From CBDDHT01 sp965227905 (lineage in GTDB: Bacteria > Pseudomonadota > Alphaproteobacteria > Rhizobiales > Methyloligellaceae), in contig OZ245780.1 in NCBI GenBank assembly GCA_965227905.1, positions 3,038,001-3,102,000 on the forward strand: DNA of 64,000 nt, given 5' to 3'. A model generated the notes under the pieces. That model ran no database searches, was not told the DNA's origin, and saw only the letters and a program-made list of their open reading frames with translations. Of the stretch, positions 55,117 to 63,526 are shown piece after piece. The translations under genes and the position numbers were made by a program. Numbering within the stretch: the first letter of the stretch is position 1; every line of letters starts with the position of its first letter.

Positions 55117-55980
55117 TCAATCCGAGAGGACCAGAAGAACGGGTTGATGGTCCGACGCATCCGTTTGCGTGTTCACTGCAATGCTCTCCAGCCGTTTCGC
55201 AACAGGTCCGCTTGCAAAAAAGAAATCACGGCAGTGCGGCCCTGCAGGCCACTGTTTGGTGTCGAAGATCCCGCAAGTGGCATCGTGAGGCTCGGAACCG
55301 TGAATGTGCCTCCAGACATCGACAAACCTGGCTGCCGGCGCCGTTCCTTCGAACGATGCCGTCATGGCGCGATACTCCGTGCTATCCGGTTCGAAGTTGA
55401 AATCTCCACAGATGATAGCGGCTTCCGGCCTGGCCACAGGTTCATAGGGACTACCGACTGATGGATCACCCGGTTCATGCAGATTTGCGCAGGCTTCGGC
55501 ATGGAGCGCCCGCAAGCGCTCAACCTGTGCCTGGCGCTGTTCAATGGAATGGAACTCGAGATGGGTCGTTGCAATGCGCAATGGACCGGCTGCGGTCTGT
55601 AGCGTTGTTTCGACGGCCTGGCGCGGCATATGGCGAATTCCCAACTGTGCCGGTTGGGGGAGGGGGTGATTGAAGACCGAGAGCGCGGGAAGTCGCGATA
55701 GCGTCAGGTTACCGAAGGCTTGCCGCGACCGGCCATTCGGACCGACGCGGTCGACTGCCGCACCGAAGTAAGGCGTGTGATCGGGAAACAATGCGCTCAG
55801 CACCTCGACCTGATCTTGTTCCGATCCTTTGTCGAAGGGGGGCATGGAACGGCTGACTTCCTGCAGGCATATGGCGTCGGGATCGCCCATCGTGCGGATG
55901 ACGTCGGCGATCCGCCCCAGATCGACACGCCCATCGACGCCTAGACCGCATTGAATGTTCCAGGTCAGGATCTCGGTCAT
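55117..55980 (-). CDS. Endonuclease/exonuclease/phosphatase-family hydrolase
   Basis: 287 residues. Motifs of the DNase I-like fold: LTWNIQCGLG (Asn), AICLQEVSRS (metal Glu), ATTHLEFHSIEQRQAQVERL, IICGDFNFEPDS (GDFN) and SDHQPVLLVL (SDH). Family members cleave phosphodiesters or phosphomonoesters in nucleic acids, inositides or lipids. Start chosen at the ATG at 55980, which overlaps the permease stop by four bases; a longer frame would run deep into the permease. Coupling to the Ugp importer suggests it releases glycerol 3-phosphate from a diester (inference). Confidence 0.9.
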   Translation of the reverse strand: MTEILTWNIQCGLGVDGRVDLGRIADVIRTMGDPDAICLQEVSRSMPPFDKGSEQDQVEVLSALFPDHTPYFGAAVDRVGPNGRSRQAFGNLTLSRLPALSVFNHPLPQPAQLGIRHMPRQAVETTLQTAAGPLRIATTHLEFHSIEQRQAQVERLRALHAEACANLHEPGDPSVGSPYEPVARPEAAIICGDFNFEPDSTEYRAMTASFEGTAPAARFVDVWRHIHGSEPHDATCGIFDTKQWPAGPHCRDFFFASGPVAKRLESIAVNTQTDASDHQPVLLVLSD

Positions 55981-56801
55981 TTGATGCCTGCATGCATGAA
56001 GGACTGAACGAACTGGCGTTGGAAAAGAAGAAACGCGACAAGCAAAGGTGCGACGGCGAGAAGCGTGCCGGCGGTAATGATCGACCAGTCGACGCCCGAC
56101 TCCGGAGCGCCAAATACGGCAAGGCCGACCGTCAACGGCCGTGTCGTGGTCGAATTCGTGATGACCAGGGGCCAGAGAAAATTGTTCCAGTGATAACTGA
56201 TCGAGACGAGGCCATAGGCGACATAGGTTGGCTTGGCCAGTGGAACATAGACCTTCCAGAGGATCTGCATCGGACCGCAACCTTCGACGCGGGCCGCGTC
56301 TTCGAGTTCCTTCGGAATGGATTTGAATGTCTGGCGCAAGAGGAAGATGCCAAAGGCGCTGGCCATATAGGGGAGGCCGATACCGAGAATGGTATCCACC
56401 AATTCAAGCTGCGCCATGGTGCGATAGTTCTCGACGATGAGAACCTCGGGCATGATCATCAACTGCAGAAGCATCAGCGCAAAGGCGATGTCGCGTCCTG
56501 GAAACTCGAAGCGCGCGAAGGCATAGGCCGCGAGCGTGCAGAGCACAAACTGTGCGATGAGGATCGATGTCACCAACAGGAATGTGTTGAGGTAGTAGCG
56601 GGCAAACGGCGCCTGCGACCAGGCTTCATAGAAGTTGTCGAGCGTCAGCGGTGCAAACAGATCGAAGCGCGTCGCATATTCAGACGGATGAAAAGCGCTC
56701 CAGAAGGCATAGATCAGGGGTAGGAGCCAGAGAAACGCGAGAAGCCAGGCCGCAACAACTTCCAGCCGGTATCCCCAACCCGTGCCACTTGTTTCGTTCA
56801 T
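55977..56801 (-). CDS. ugpE: Glycerol-3-phosphate-type ABC transporter permease, UgpE-like
   Basis: 274-residue permease with about six helices and EAA loop (KELEDAARVEGCGPMQILWKVYVPLAKPTYVAYGLVSISYHWNNFLWPLVIT). The order ugpC-ugpB-ugpA-ugpE-hydrolase-glpD supports sn-glycerol 3-phosphate or glycerophosphodiester uptake. Overlaps both neighbours by four bases. Confidence 0.9.
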   Translation of the reverse strand: MNETSGTGWGYRLEVVAAWLLAFLWLLPLIYAFWSAFHPSEYATRFDLFAPLTLDNFYEAWSQAPFARYYLNTFLLVTSILIAQFVLCTLAAYAFARFEFPGRDIAFALMLLQLMIMPEVLIVENYRTMAQLELVDTILGIGLPYMASAFGIFLLRQTFKSIPKELEDAARVEGCGPMQILWKVYVPLAKPTYVAYGLVSISYHWNNFLWPLVITNSTTTRPLTVGLAVFGAPESGVDWSIITAGTLLAVAPLLVAFLLFQRQFVQSFMHAGIK

Positions 56802-57682
56802 CGATAGTGGATCCTCTTATCGAGGATTACGAACTGACCGATTGCGATGATGGCCAGGACCACGAGAAGCACGACCGTCAGAGTCGACGCGTAGTTCGGA
56901 TCGAAGAAGCTAAAGGCATTCTCATAGATGTAATAGAGCAGGAGGGAACTGGCATTGTCCGGTCCGCCCTTGGTGAGAATGAACAGGTGATCGACAAGCT
57001 TGAAGGAATTGATGATGGCGTTGATCAGAACGAACAGCGTCGTTGGCATGAGGAGTGGGAACGTCACGCGGCGGAAAAACGTCCAGCGGCTGGCACCTTC
57101 CAGTTTGGCGGCCTCTTCGAGTTCCGGCGGCAGGGTTTGCAAAGCCGCCAGATAAAAGATCATGAAGAAGCCGGCTTCCTTCCAGATCGTGATGACGATG
57201 ATACAGGCGAGCACCGTATCCGGATCTCCAAGCCAGTTCGGCGTTGCGATGCCGAATGGCGCTGCGAGCTGATCGAGTAGCCCGATATCCGGCGTATAAA
57301 AGAACAGCCAGATGTTCGCGACGGCGATCATGGGCAGGATGGTCGGCGTGAAGTACGCCATGCGAATGAAACCGCGTGCAGGTAGCTTGCCATTGACCCA
57401 GACGGCCATGAGAAGAGCGATGGCGATTGATACCGGAATGGTGCCGACGGCGTACCAGATGTTGTTCTCGACGACCTTCCAGAAGACGTCGTCTTCCAGC
57501 ATCGAGCGATAGTTTTCCACCCCGATGAATTTGGACGGCCGTGATGCCGATCCGGTCGAGAAAAAGCTCTGAGCCAAAGTGGCGATCGCTGGATAGTGCG
57601 TGAACGCAATCAGCAGAACAGCCGCCGGCATCAGCAACAACCAGCCATAGATCTGATTTTGAGCCGAGATGGTTCGTCTCAT
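56798..57682 (-). CDS. ugpA: Glycerol-3-phosphate-type ABC transporter permease, UgpA-like
   Basis: 294 residues; N-terminal membrane segment (IYGWLLLMPAAVLLIAFTHYPAIATLAQSFF) and EAA loop (PPELEEAAKLEGASRWTFFRRVTFPLLMPTTLFV). It pairs with UgpE to form the channel. A REP-like palindrome lies between it and the upstream binding-protein gene. Confidence 0.9.
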   Translation of the reverse strand: MRRTISAQNQIYGWLLLMPAAVLLIAFTHYPAIATLAQSFFSTGSASRPSKFIGVENYRSMLEDDVFWKVVENNIWYAVGTIPVSIAIALLMAVWVNGKLPARGFIRMAYFTPTILPMIAVANIWLFFYTPDIGLLDQLAAPFGIATPNWLGDPDTVLACIIVITIWKEAGFFMIFYLAALQTLPPELEEAAKLEGASRWTFFRRVTFPLLMPTTLFVLINAIINSFKLVDHLFILTKGGPDNASSLLLYYIYENAFSFFDPNYASTLTVVLLVVLAIIAIGQFVILDKRIHYR

Positions 57683-57718
57683 GCGATATAGGCCTTTGGT
57701 TGCTCAATCCCAAAGGTG

Positions 57719-57803
57719 GACGTCCCGGACTTGATCCGGGACCCAGGGCAAAAAGCAACAACCGTGCGACGTCGCCCTGGATCCCGCATCAAGTGCGGGA
57801 TGT
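57719..57803. repeat. Dispersed palindromic element, copy 3
   Basis: The left arm is GTCCCGGACTTGATCCGGGA followed by CCCAGGGCAA. The right arm has GTCGCCCTGGATCCCGC and ATCAAGTGCGGGATG. It lies inside the Ugp operon between ugpB and ugpA, where REP elements in mal-type operons are known to stabilise the upstream message. Confidence 0.85.
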
Positions 57804-57855
57804 ATTGCGGGGATGATTTCCAATGGGGTTTCAAGCGGCACATACCTCGAAAGTC

Positions 57856-57882
57856 GCCGGAGACCCATAACAGGTCTCCGGC
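57856..57882 (-). terminator. Hairpin just after ugpB
   Basis: Perfect 10-bp inverted repeat GCCGGAGACC / GGTCTCCGGC at 57856-57865 and 57873-57882 with a 7-base loop, starting 14 bases past the ugpB stop. No real T-tract. Together with the REP-like element it forms a double structure between ugpB and ugpA. Confidence 0.65.
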
Positions 57883-57896
57883 AATTGCGGGTCGAA

Positions 57897-59186
57897 CTAG
57901 CGGTAGCGTTTCAGCAGGCGATCGGCTTGCTTTTGTGCACCACCTAGCGCGTCAGCCGCCGTTTTTGAGCCCGTAAGCGTTGCCTGGATGGCATCGTCCA
58001 GCAGTTTGCGAACACGGCCCGTCTGGTAGGTCGAAAGCTCAGGTGTCGCAAACTCGAGCTGATCGCGGGCAACGGCTGCCGGCGGGAAATCGACCACATA
58101 CTTTTTGAGAGCATCCGTCTCATAGGCATCGGGGCGCGTGCCGATATAGCCGGTCTTGATGCTCCACTCGGCCGTGCGTTTCGGCTCGGTCAGGAAGCGG
58201 ATGAGTTTCATTGCTGCTTTGCGCTCTTCCGCCGACGTCTTCTTGAAGATGTAGAAGTTGCCGCCACCGGTCGGTGTGCCGCGTCGCTTGTTGGCAGGCA
58301 GCATGGCAACGCCGAAATCGAAGCCGGCTTTTTTCTTCACGACCGTCAGGTTGCCCGTGGAGTGCCACATCATTGCAGTCTTTCCTTCCAGGAAATTCTT
58401 GCGCAGCGTTCCCCACTCGATCGTGCCGGAAGGCATGACTCCGTGTTTCTTGCCGAGGTCCTGCCAGAAGTTGAGGGCCTCGACTGTCGGAGCGGCCGAG
58501 AAATAGGTCTCGTTGCCGTCGCCATTCATCAGCACCTGGCCGTTCTGCATGGTGAGGGCGCCGAACATCCAATAGGGATAACCGGTGGAGGGGATCATGA
58601 CGCCCCAGCGGTCGACCTTGTCGCCCGATTTTTTGACCAGCTTTTTGCCCATGGAGACAAGCTCGTCCCAGGTTGCCGGCGGCTTGTTCGGGTCGAGACC
58701 GGCTTCCTTGAAGGCATCCTTGTTGTAATACATGACGATCGTCGAGCGCTGGAATGGAATGCCCCAGGTCTTGCCGCCTGTGCGGCCATTGCCCATCAGA
58801 GCCGGATAGAATTTTTTCAGCCACGCCTTATCGTCGGCGGTTTCGACGATGTCATCGAATGCCACGATCGCATCCTGCTCGATCAACTCGTAGATATCGA
58901 TCGAGAACATGACGGAGAGCTGTGCCGGCTGGCCGCTCTTCAATGCGGCAAGAGCCTTGATGCGTGCATCATTGTAGTTGCCTGCATAGATGGCTTTGAC
59001 CTTGATATCCGGATTGGCCTTCATGAAGTCGGCGACGAGACCATCGACGATTTTGGTAAGGGAACCACCCACGGCCACTGGATAGTACATTGTGAGTTCA
59101 ACGGCGGACGCCGGTGTTACCGGCGTGAAGGCGAGCGAGGCAGCGAGCGCTGCTCCGGCCGCCAATGTCTTCAGTTTTCTAATCAT
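57897..59186 (-). CDS. ugpB: Glycerol-3-phosphate-type ABC transporter binding protein, UgpB-like
   Basis: 429 residues with a signal peptide (MIRKLKTLAAGAALAASLAFTPVTPASAVE). UgpB-like motifs: LTMYYPVAVGGSLTKIVDGLVADFMKANPDIKVKAIYAGNYNDARIKALAALKSGQPAQLSVMFSIDIYELI, WGIPFQRSTIVMYYNKDAFKEAGLDP, MMWHSTGNLTVVKKKAGFDFGVAMLPANKRRGTPTGGGNFYI. Start at 59186 is favoured by AAGGAGG five bases before the ATG; an in-frame ATG lies at 59213. Binds the ligand in the periplasm. Confidence 0.92.
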   Translation of the reverse strand: MIRKLKTLAAGAALAASLAFTPVTPASAVELTMYYPVAVGGSLTKIVDGLVADFMKANPDIKVKAIYAGNYNDARIKALAALKSGQPAQLSVMFSIDIYELIEQDAIVAFDDIVETADDKAWLKKFYPALMGNGRTGGKTWGIPFQRSTIVMYYNKDAFKEAGLDPNKPPATWDELVSMGKKLVKKSGDKVDRWGVMIPSTGYPYWMFGALTMQNGQVLMNGDGNETYFSAAPTVEALNFWQDLGKKHGVMPSGTIEWGTLRKNFLEGKTAMMWHSTGNLTVVKKKAGFDFGVAMLPANKRRGTPTGGGNFYIFKKTSAEERKAAMKLIRFLTEPKRTAEWSIKTGYIGTRPDAYETDALKKYVVDFPPAAVARDQLEFATPELSTYQTGRVRKLLDDAIQATLTGSKTAADALGGAQKQADRLLKRYR

Positions 59187-59247
59187 CCATTCCTCCTTGT
59201 TACGAAGGCCCATCCCCGGGCTACTGCAATTTCAAGAAAACTTTCCA

Positions 59248-60321
59248 TTAGGCTGCGATCGGTACGGGTTGCACATCGCTCGTGCGCTTGCCTGTATCGG
59301 CATCGAAGACATGTGCTGCTGACGGCGACCAGGTCAGAGTTACGGCATCGCCCGATGTGAGCGGACACCGGCCGGCCGTGCGCACCAGCACTTCTTGCCC
59401 CTGGCATGAGGCGGCAACGATGGTGTCGGCCCCGAGATAATCGCAGGACACGACCTCTGCGCGGATACCGTTGCCTTCGTTCAGGGAAATGTCTTCCGGC
59501 CGAACGCCCAGAATCCATTTGCCCCGGCCATTCCCGGCGACAACCGGTCCGGACGTCCCGGCCAAGACGGCGCCTCCACCCGTTTCCTCCAAGTTGACGA
59601 GATTCATCGGCGGGGTGCCTATGAAGCTTGCGGTAAAGGTTGTTGCCGGTGTTTCGTAAAGATCGCCAGGCGTGCCGACCTGTTCGATCTGTCCCTCGCG
59701 CATCAAAATGACCTTGTCGGCCATGCTCATAGCCTCGGTCTGATCGTGCGTGACATAGACGACGGTCATATCCAGTCGTTGCTGAAGCGCCCGAAGCTCG
59801 ACACGCATCTCATGCCGGAGCTTTGCATCCAGATTGGAGAGGGGCTCATCCATGAGGCAGATCGGGTTTTCGGCAATGATCGCTCGCGCAACCGCGACCC
59901 GCTGGCGCTGTCCACCGGAAAGTTGCGCCGGTTTGCGATCGAGAAGTTCCGATAGGCTGACCAGATCCGCGACCTCTGCAAGTCGGGCCCCGCGCTCCGC
60001 CGACGGAACCTTGCGGACCTTCAGGCCGAAGAGAATATTCTCCCGAACATCCAGGTGAGGAAACAAGGCATAGGATTGGAAGACCATCGAAACACGCCGC
60101 TCGGCTGGTGCGGCGCGGGTCATATCGTCGCCATTGATCAGGACCGATCCTTCGGAAACGTCTTCAAGACCGGCAATCATGCGCAGCGTTGTGGATTTAC
60201 CGCATCCTGACGGGCCAAGCAGAACCACGAATGTGCCGGCTTCAACAGCGAATGAGACGTTGTCGACTGCCAGAGTGTCGCTCCAGGTCTTGCTAACGCC
60301 GCGCATTTCAATTGCTGTCAT
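59248..60321 (-). CDS. ugpC: Glycerol-3-phosphate-type ABC transporter ATPase, UgpC-like
   Basis: 357 residues. Walker A GPSGCGKSTTLRM, Q-loop FQSYALFPHLDVRENI, signature LSGGQRQRVAVARAI, Walker B ICLMDEPLSNLDAKLR, switch YVTHDQTEAMSMADK, followed by a TOBE domain (GVRPEDISLNEGNGIRAEVVSCDYLGADTIVAASCQGQEVLVRTAG). Energises the Ugp importer. First structural gene after the GlpR-type regulator. Confidence 0.94.
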   Translation of the reverse strand: MTAIEMRGVSKTWSDTLAVDNVSFAVEAGTFVVLLGPSGCGKSTTLRMIAGLEDVSEGSVLINGDDMTRAAPAERRVSMVFQSYALFPHLDVRENILFGLKVRKVPSAERGARLAEVADLVSLSELLDRKPAQLSGGQRQRVAVARAIIAENPICLMDEPLSNLDAKLRHEMRVELRALQQRLDMTVVYVTHDQTEAMSMADKVILMREGQIEQVGTPGDLYETPATTFTASFIGTPPMNLVNLEETGGGAVLAGTSGPVVAGNGRGKWILGVRPEDISLNEGNGIRAEVVSCDYLGADTIVAASCQGQEVLVRTAGRCPLTSGDAVTLTWSPSAAHVFDADTGKRTSDVQPVPIAA

Positions 60322-60371
60322 TCCTGCCTGCCGTTCTGTCTCGCGCGATGGCTGAACCTTAGTGTTGGTTC

Positions 60372-60391
60372 ATGTCAGTTATTTTACATTC
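60372..60391. promoter_or_regulatory. Candidate GlpR-type operator before ugpC
   Basis: ATGTCAGTTATTTTACATTC in front of ugpC. It resembles the sequence at 61299-61318 in front of the DeoR-family regulator (ATGTCAATAATGTTGG, then AATTC) and shares TTACATTC with 61320-61327. Shared motifs before both units suggest the regulator's own site. Confidence 0.45.
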
Positions 60392-60432
60392 CAGTCGCGT
60401 TCTTCCAACTTTTTGCCGTTCCTTGCGGCGGT

Positions 60433-61230
60433 CTAGTCCGGTGTTACAACCCTTACGCCATGTTTTTTAAGGGCTTTTGCGTGTCCATCCGGGGGCGCTT
60501 TGTCCGTGAAAATCGCATCGAATTCCGAAGCATGACCCACGCGAATTGCGGCGTCGGAGCCAAACTTCGTATGGTCTGCGACAATGAATTTTTCGCGGCT
60601 GATGCTAATGGCCGTCTTGGAGACGCCGATATCGCGGTAGTCATAGTCGAGAAGCTCGCCATCCGTATCGATGCTTCCGATCCCGAAGATGCCGTATCCG
60701 ACCCGAAATCTCTCCAGAAATTCCCGCGTCGCTTCGCCGGTCGTGGCGTGATCGTTATGACGTAGGAGCCCACCAGCAAGGATGATCTGGAAGGCGCTTC
60801 GGCGGCTCAGCATCGATGCCACGGTCAGATGGTTCGTGATGACTGTGAGCCTCTGATGCCCCATCAGCCCTTGGGCTACGGCTTCCATTGTTGTTCCGAT
60901 GTCGACGAAAACCGTTGCGCCTTCAGGGACTTCGCGCGCAACAAGCGCGCCGATTGCCTGTTTCTCTGCCGGCAGCCGGTCTTTGCGCCCATCATAATCC
61001 ATGACCGACGGGCCGGATGGCAGGCCCGCACCGCCGTGATAGCGAATGACCAGCCCGCGCTGTTCAAGATGTTTGATGTCGCGTCGGACGGTCTGTTCCG
61101 ACACATTGAATGCCTTCGCAAGCTGCTCGATGGCGACGAAACCCTGTTGCCGGAGAAGGGCGAGAATCTCCGTCTGGCGCCTGTGGAGGCCCGGATTTGC
61201 CTGGTGGGTGTTGTCGAGCATGTCGACCAA
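60433..61230 (-). CDS. glpR: DeoR-family regulator, GlpR-like
   Basis: 265 residues. N-terminal HTH (LHRRQTEILALLRQQGFVAIEQLAKAFNVSEQTVRRDIKHLEQRGLVIRYHGGAGLP, residues 15-70) and a DeoR sensor domain with IGTTMEAVAQGLMGHQRLTVITNHLTVASMLS and IGSIDTDGELLDYDYRDIGVSKTAISISREKFIVADHTKFG. GlpR-type proteins repress glycerol 3-phosphate genes and are released by the sugar phosphate. Starts with TTG at 61230, with AAGGAG at proper spacing; an ATG nine bases later is possible. Confidence 0.9.
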   Translation of the reverse strand: MVDMLDNTHQANPGLHRRQTEILALLRQQGFVAIEQLAKAFNVSEQTVRRDIKHLEQRGLVIRYHGGAGLPSGPSVMDYDGRKDRLPAEKQAIGALVAREVPEGATVFVDIGTTMEAVAQGLMGHQRLTVITNHLTVASMLSRRSAFQIILAGGLLRHNDHATTGEATREFLERFRVGYGIFGIGSIDTDGELLDYDYRDIGVSKTAISISREKFIVADHTKFGSDAAIRVGHASEFDAIFTDKAPPDGHAKALKKHGVRVVTPD

Positions 61231-61298
61231 CTGCGCCGCTCCTTCGTCGTCGAAGCCATTGACCCTAAGGGTTCGGCATCACATCACCATGACGGTCG

Positions 61299-61327
61299 AT
61301 GTCAATAATGTTGGAATTCTTACATTC
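61299..61327. promoter_or_regulatory. Candidate GlpR-type operator before glpR
   Basis: Contains ATGTCAATAATGTTGG and, a few bases on, TTACATTC. Both elements recur before ugpC. Position fits autoregulation. Confidence 0.4.
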
Positions 61328-61353
61328 AAGGCGGCGGATGGCAAGCGGCGCGT

Positions 61354-62148
61354 TTAGCGGCTGCCAAGAATAGCCTCGGCTAGTTCGACGAATCCGGCGC
61401 CGCTTTCAGCGTTCGTCACCCATGCGGGCAGAGTGTCCATGTTGCTGGCAAAAGCGCGCACATTGGCGACGCCGACCGCGTCGGGAAAAAAAGCAAACAT
61501 CGGCGCATCGTTCGGCGAGTCGCCAATAAACAGATAGCGGTCGCGCATCTGGGTATCGTCGGTACCAAACTGTTCCGCCATCATGCGCCGGGTCATGGTG
61601 ACTTTGTCATAGGTCCCGAACCATCCGTTGACATGGATTGAGGAGACTTTGGCGGTTGCGCCGTGTCGCGCGAAGATTGCTACAATCCGTTCGATATCGT
61701 CCTGTGTGAGTGCCGGGACGTCTTCGCAGAAATCGATTGCCAGATCGGTTTCCCGATAGGCCTGATCGGCAGACACGGCAGAGCCGGGAACTTCGGCAAG
61801 AACCGCATCGCGGATGGAAGCGAGCTTCGCTCGGTATGAGGATCGGTCTGCGGCACAGTCCACATAGCTCCGGATCATCTTTTGCGATGTGCGGTCATAC
61901 CGAAAGTAGAATGCACCGTTTTCGCCCACCACAGCGTCGACCGGCCACATTCTCGCGATGTGGTCGCACCAGCCTGCGGGACGACCGGTTATCGGAAAGA
62001 CACGGACGCCGGCATCCTGCAAGCGTTCAAGCGCTGAATAGGCTGCTGCCGTCAAGGCGCCGTCAGTCGTCAGCGTATCGTCGATATCGGCAAAGACGCC
62101 TTCGATCGTGGCAAGCCGGCTTTTGGGGCATTCGCTGAGTGGGCGCAT
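61354..62148 (-). CDS. HAD-superfamily phosphatase (type IIB, Cof/SPP-like)
   Basis: 264 residues. Motif I VFADIDDTLTTDG with nucleophile Asp, motif II FPITGRPAGWC, a cap domain containing AIDFCEDVPALTQDDIERIVAIFARHGATAKVSSIHVNGW, motif III Lys in YDKVTMTRRMM and motif IV FIGDSPNDAPMFAFFPDAVGVANV. It would remove phosphate from a sugar or polyol phosphate. It lies 123 bases upstream of glpR in the same direction, so a link to glycerol metabolism is possible but unproven. Confidence 0.9.
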   Translation of the reverse strand: MRPLSECPKSRLATIEGVFADIDDTLTTDGALTAAAYSALERLQDAGVRVFPITGRPAGWCDHIARMWPVDAVVGENGAFYFRYDRTSQKMIRSYVDCAADRSSYRAKLASIRDAVLAEVPGSAVSADQAYRETDLAIDFCEDVPALTQDDIERIVAIFARHGATAKVSSIHVNGWFGTYDKVTMTRRMMAEQFGTDDTQMRDRYLFIGDSPNDAPMFAFFPDAVGVANVRAFASNMDTLPAWVTNAESGAGFVELAEAILGSR

Positions 62149-62201
62149 ATCTGAAATGTCTCGATTGAAACTGGAGCGGAGATCACAGTCGGTCGCTTAA
62201 A

Positions 62202-62297
62202 CCCCTCATCCTATCCTTCTCCCCAGGGAGAAGGGACGATGTTTCACGAATTCAGGCTAAAAGCTCTCTCCCTTGAGGGAGAGGGTTGGGTGAGGGG
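62202..62297. repeat. REP-like palindrome with two inner hairpins
   Basis: The outer arms are CCCCTCA (62202-62208) and TGAGGGG (62291-62297). Inside are two perfect hairpins, CCTTCTCC-CCAG-GGAGAAGG and CTCTCCC-TTGA-GGGAGAG. This resembles the CCCTCACCC...GGGTGAGGG repeats common in proteobacterial intergenic DNA. It follows the binding-protein stop at 62337 on the minus strand and may serve as its terminator. Confidence 0.75.
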
Positions 62298-62336
62298 GAA
62301 GAAGTAGCGTTTCCGCAATTCGAACCTAGCGAACGC

Positions 62337-63347
62337 CTAACGCATCGGCGGCGCATAGATCAAACCGCCACGTTTCCAAAGCGCATTCAGCCCGCGGCCA
62401 AGTCCGAGTGGCGTATCGCGGCCGACATTGCGTGAGAAGATCTCACCATAGTTGCCGACCGATTTGATCACCTCCGCGGCCCAGTCTTTCGGCAGACCGA
62501 GCTTGGTGCTGACTTCCTCCGGAATCGTGATCGGTGCATCGCCTTTTGTTGCCGACTGCCATCCGGCCTCTTCGGCGTTGATCAGCAGGAACAGAACCCA
62601 CCGGTTCAACTCTAACCAGGCATGATCGTCCTGACGAACCACGGGGCCGAGCGGTTCCTTTGAAGCCACTTCGGGCAGAAGCATATGATCGGCACTGTCT
62701 TCGAGTTTCGAGCGTTCCGATGCAAGAGCCGACCGGTCGGCGGAATAGACGTCGCACTTGCGGTCTGCATAAGCCTTGAGAGCGTCTTCCCGTTTGGGGA
62801 AGGTCACGATCTCGACATCCACCTTGTTTTGGGTGAAGTAGGCGCGCGCATTGGCCTCTGAAGTTGTCCCGGACAAGGCGCAGATCTTCGCAGAGCCGAG
62901 CTGCAGGGCACTCGACAGGCCGTTTTCGCGGCGCGTCATAAAACCCTGTCCGTCGAAATAGGTAATGCCGACGAATTCAAGACCACGTTGGACGTCGCGG
63001 CTCATTGTCCATGTCGTGTTGCGGGAGAGGAGATCGATTTTTCCGGAGCTGAGTGCATCGAAGCGTTTCACCGCAGAAAGCGGTATGAAATCGACCTTCT
63101 TGGGGTCTCCAAGGACGGCGGTGGCAACCGCCCGGCAGAAATCGACATCGAATCCGCTCCAGTTGCCCGCATCGTCGCGCGCGGAAAACCCAAGGAGTCC
63201 TTCGCTGACGCCGCACTCCAGTTTGCCGCGCTTCTTCACTGTCTCCAATGTGCCGCTCAAGGCCGCTTGCGTGCCGAAGCAGACCAGACCGAAAACCACG
63301 AGTCCCGTTCGCAAGAGATTTACCGACATATTCCCAGTCACACGCAT
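62337..63347 (-). CDS. General amino-acid ABC transporter binding protein, AapJ-like
   Basis: 336 residues, family 3 binding protein with a signal peptide (LLRTGLVVFGLVCFGTQAALSG). Motifs typical of AapJ: GKLECGVSEGLLGFSARDDAGNWSGFDVDFCRAVATAVLGDPKKVDFIPLSAVKRFDALSSGKIDLLSRNTTWTMSRDVQRGLEFVGITYFDGQGFM. No permease or ATPase genes are adjacent, so it must share a transporter elsewhere or act alone. An alternative ATG is at 63329. Divergent from the transpeptidase gene. Confidence 0.92.
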   Translation of the reverse strand: MRVTGNMSVNLLRTGLVVFGLVCFGTQAALSGTLETVKKRGKLECGVSEGLLGFSARDDAGNWSGFDVDFCRAVATAVLGDPKKVDFIPLSAVKRFDALSSGKIDLLSRNTTWTMSRDVQRGLEFVGITYFDGQGFMTRRENGLSSALQLGSAKICALSGTTSEANARAYFTQNKVDVEIVTFPKREDALKAYADRKCDVYSADRSALASERSKLEDSADHMLLPEVASKEPLGPVVRQDDHAWLELNRWVLFLLINAEEAGWQSATKGDAPITIPEEVSTKLGLPKDWAAEVIKSVGNYGEIFSRNVGRDTPLGLGRGLNALWKRGGLIYAPPMR

Positions 63348-63526
63348 TCCCCGTCCGTCCCTTTTGTCACCAACGACACTCCGTCGTCGGATCGTCTTGC
63401 CGACTTGCCAATTTCGTCCGGTGCACCCTAAGTTGCGTTCCGGAAGGCGTTAAAAGCTGGAGTGCTCCTAGCATGCTTTTGCGGCAGACGCCTCCCTGGG
63501 GTTGATCAAAACAGGTTTTTTCAATC

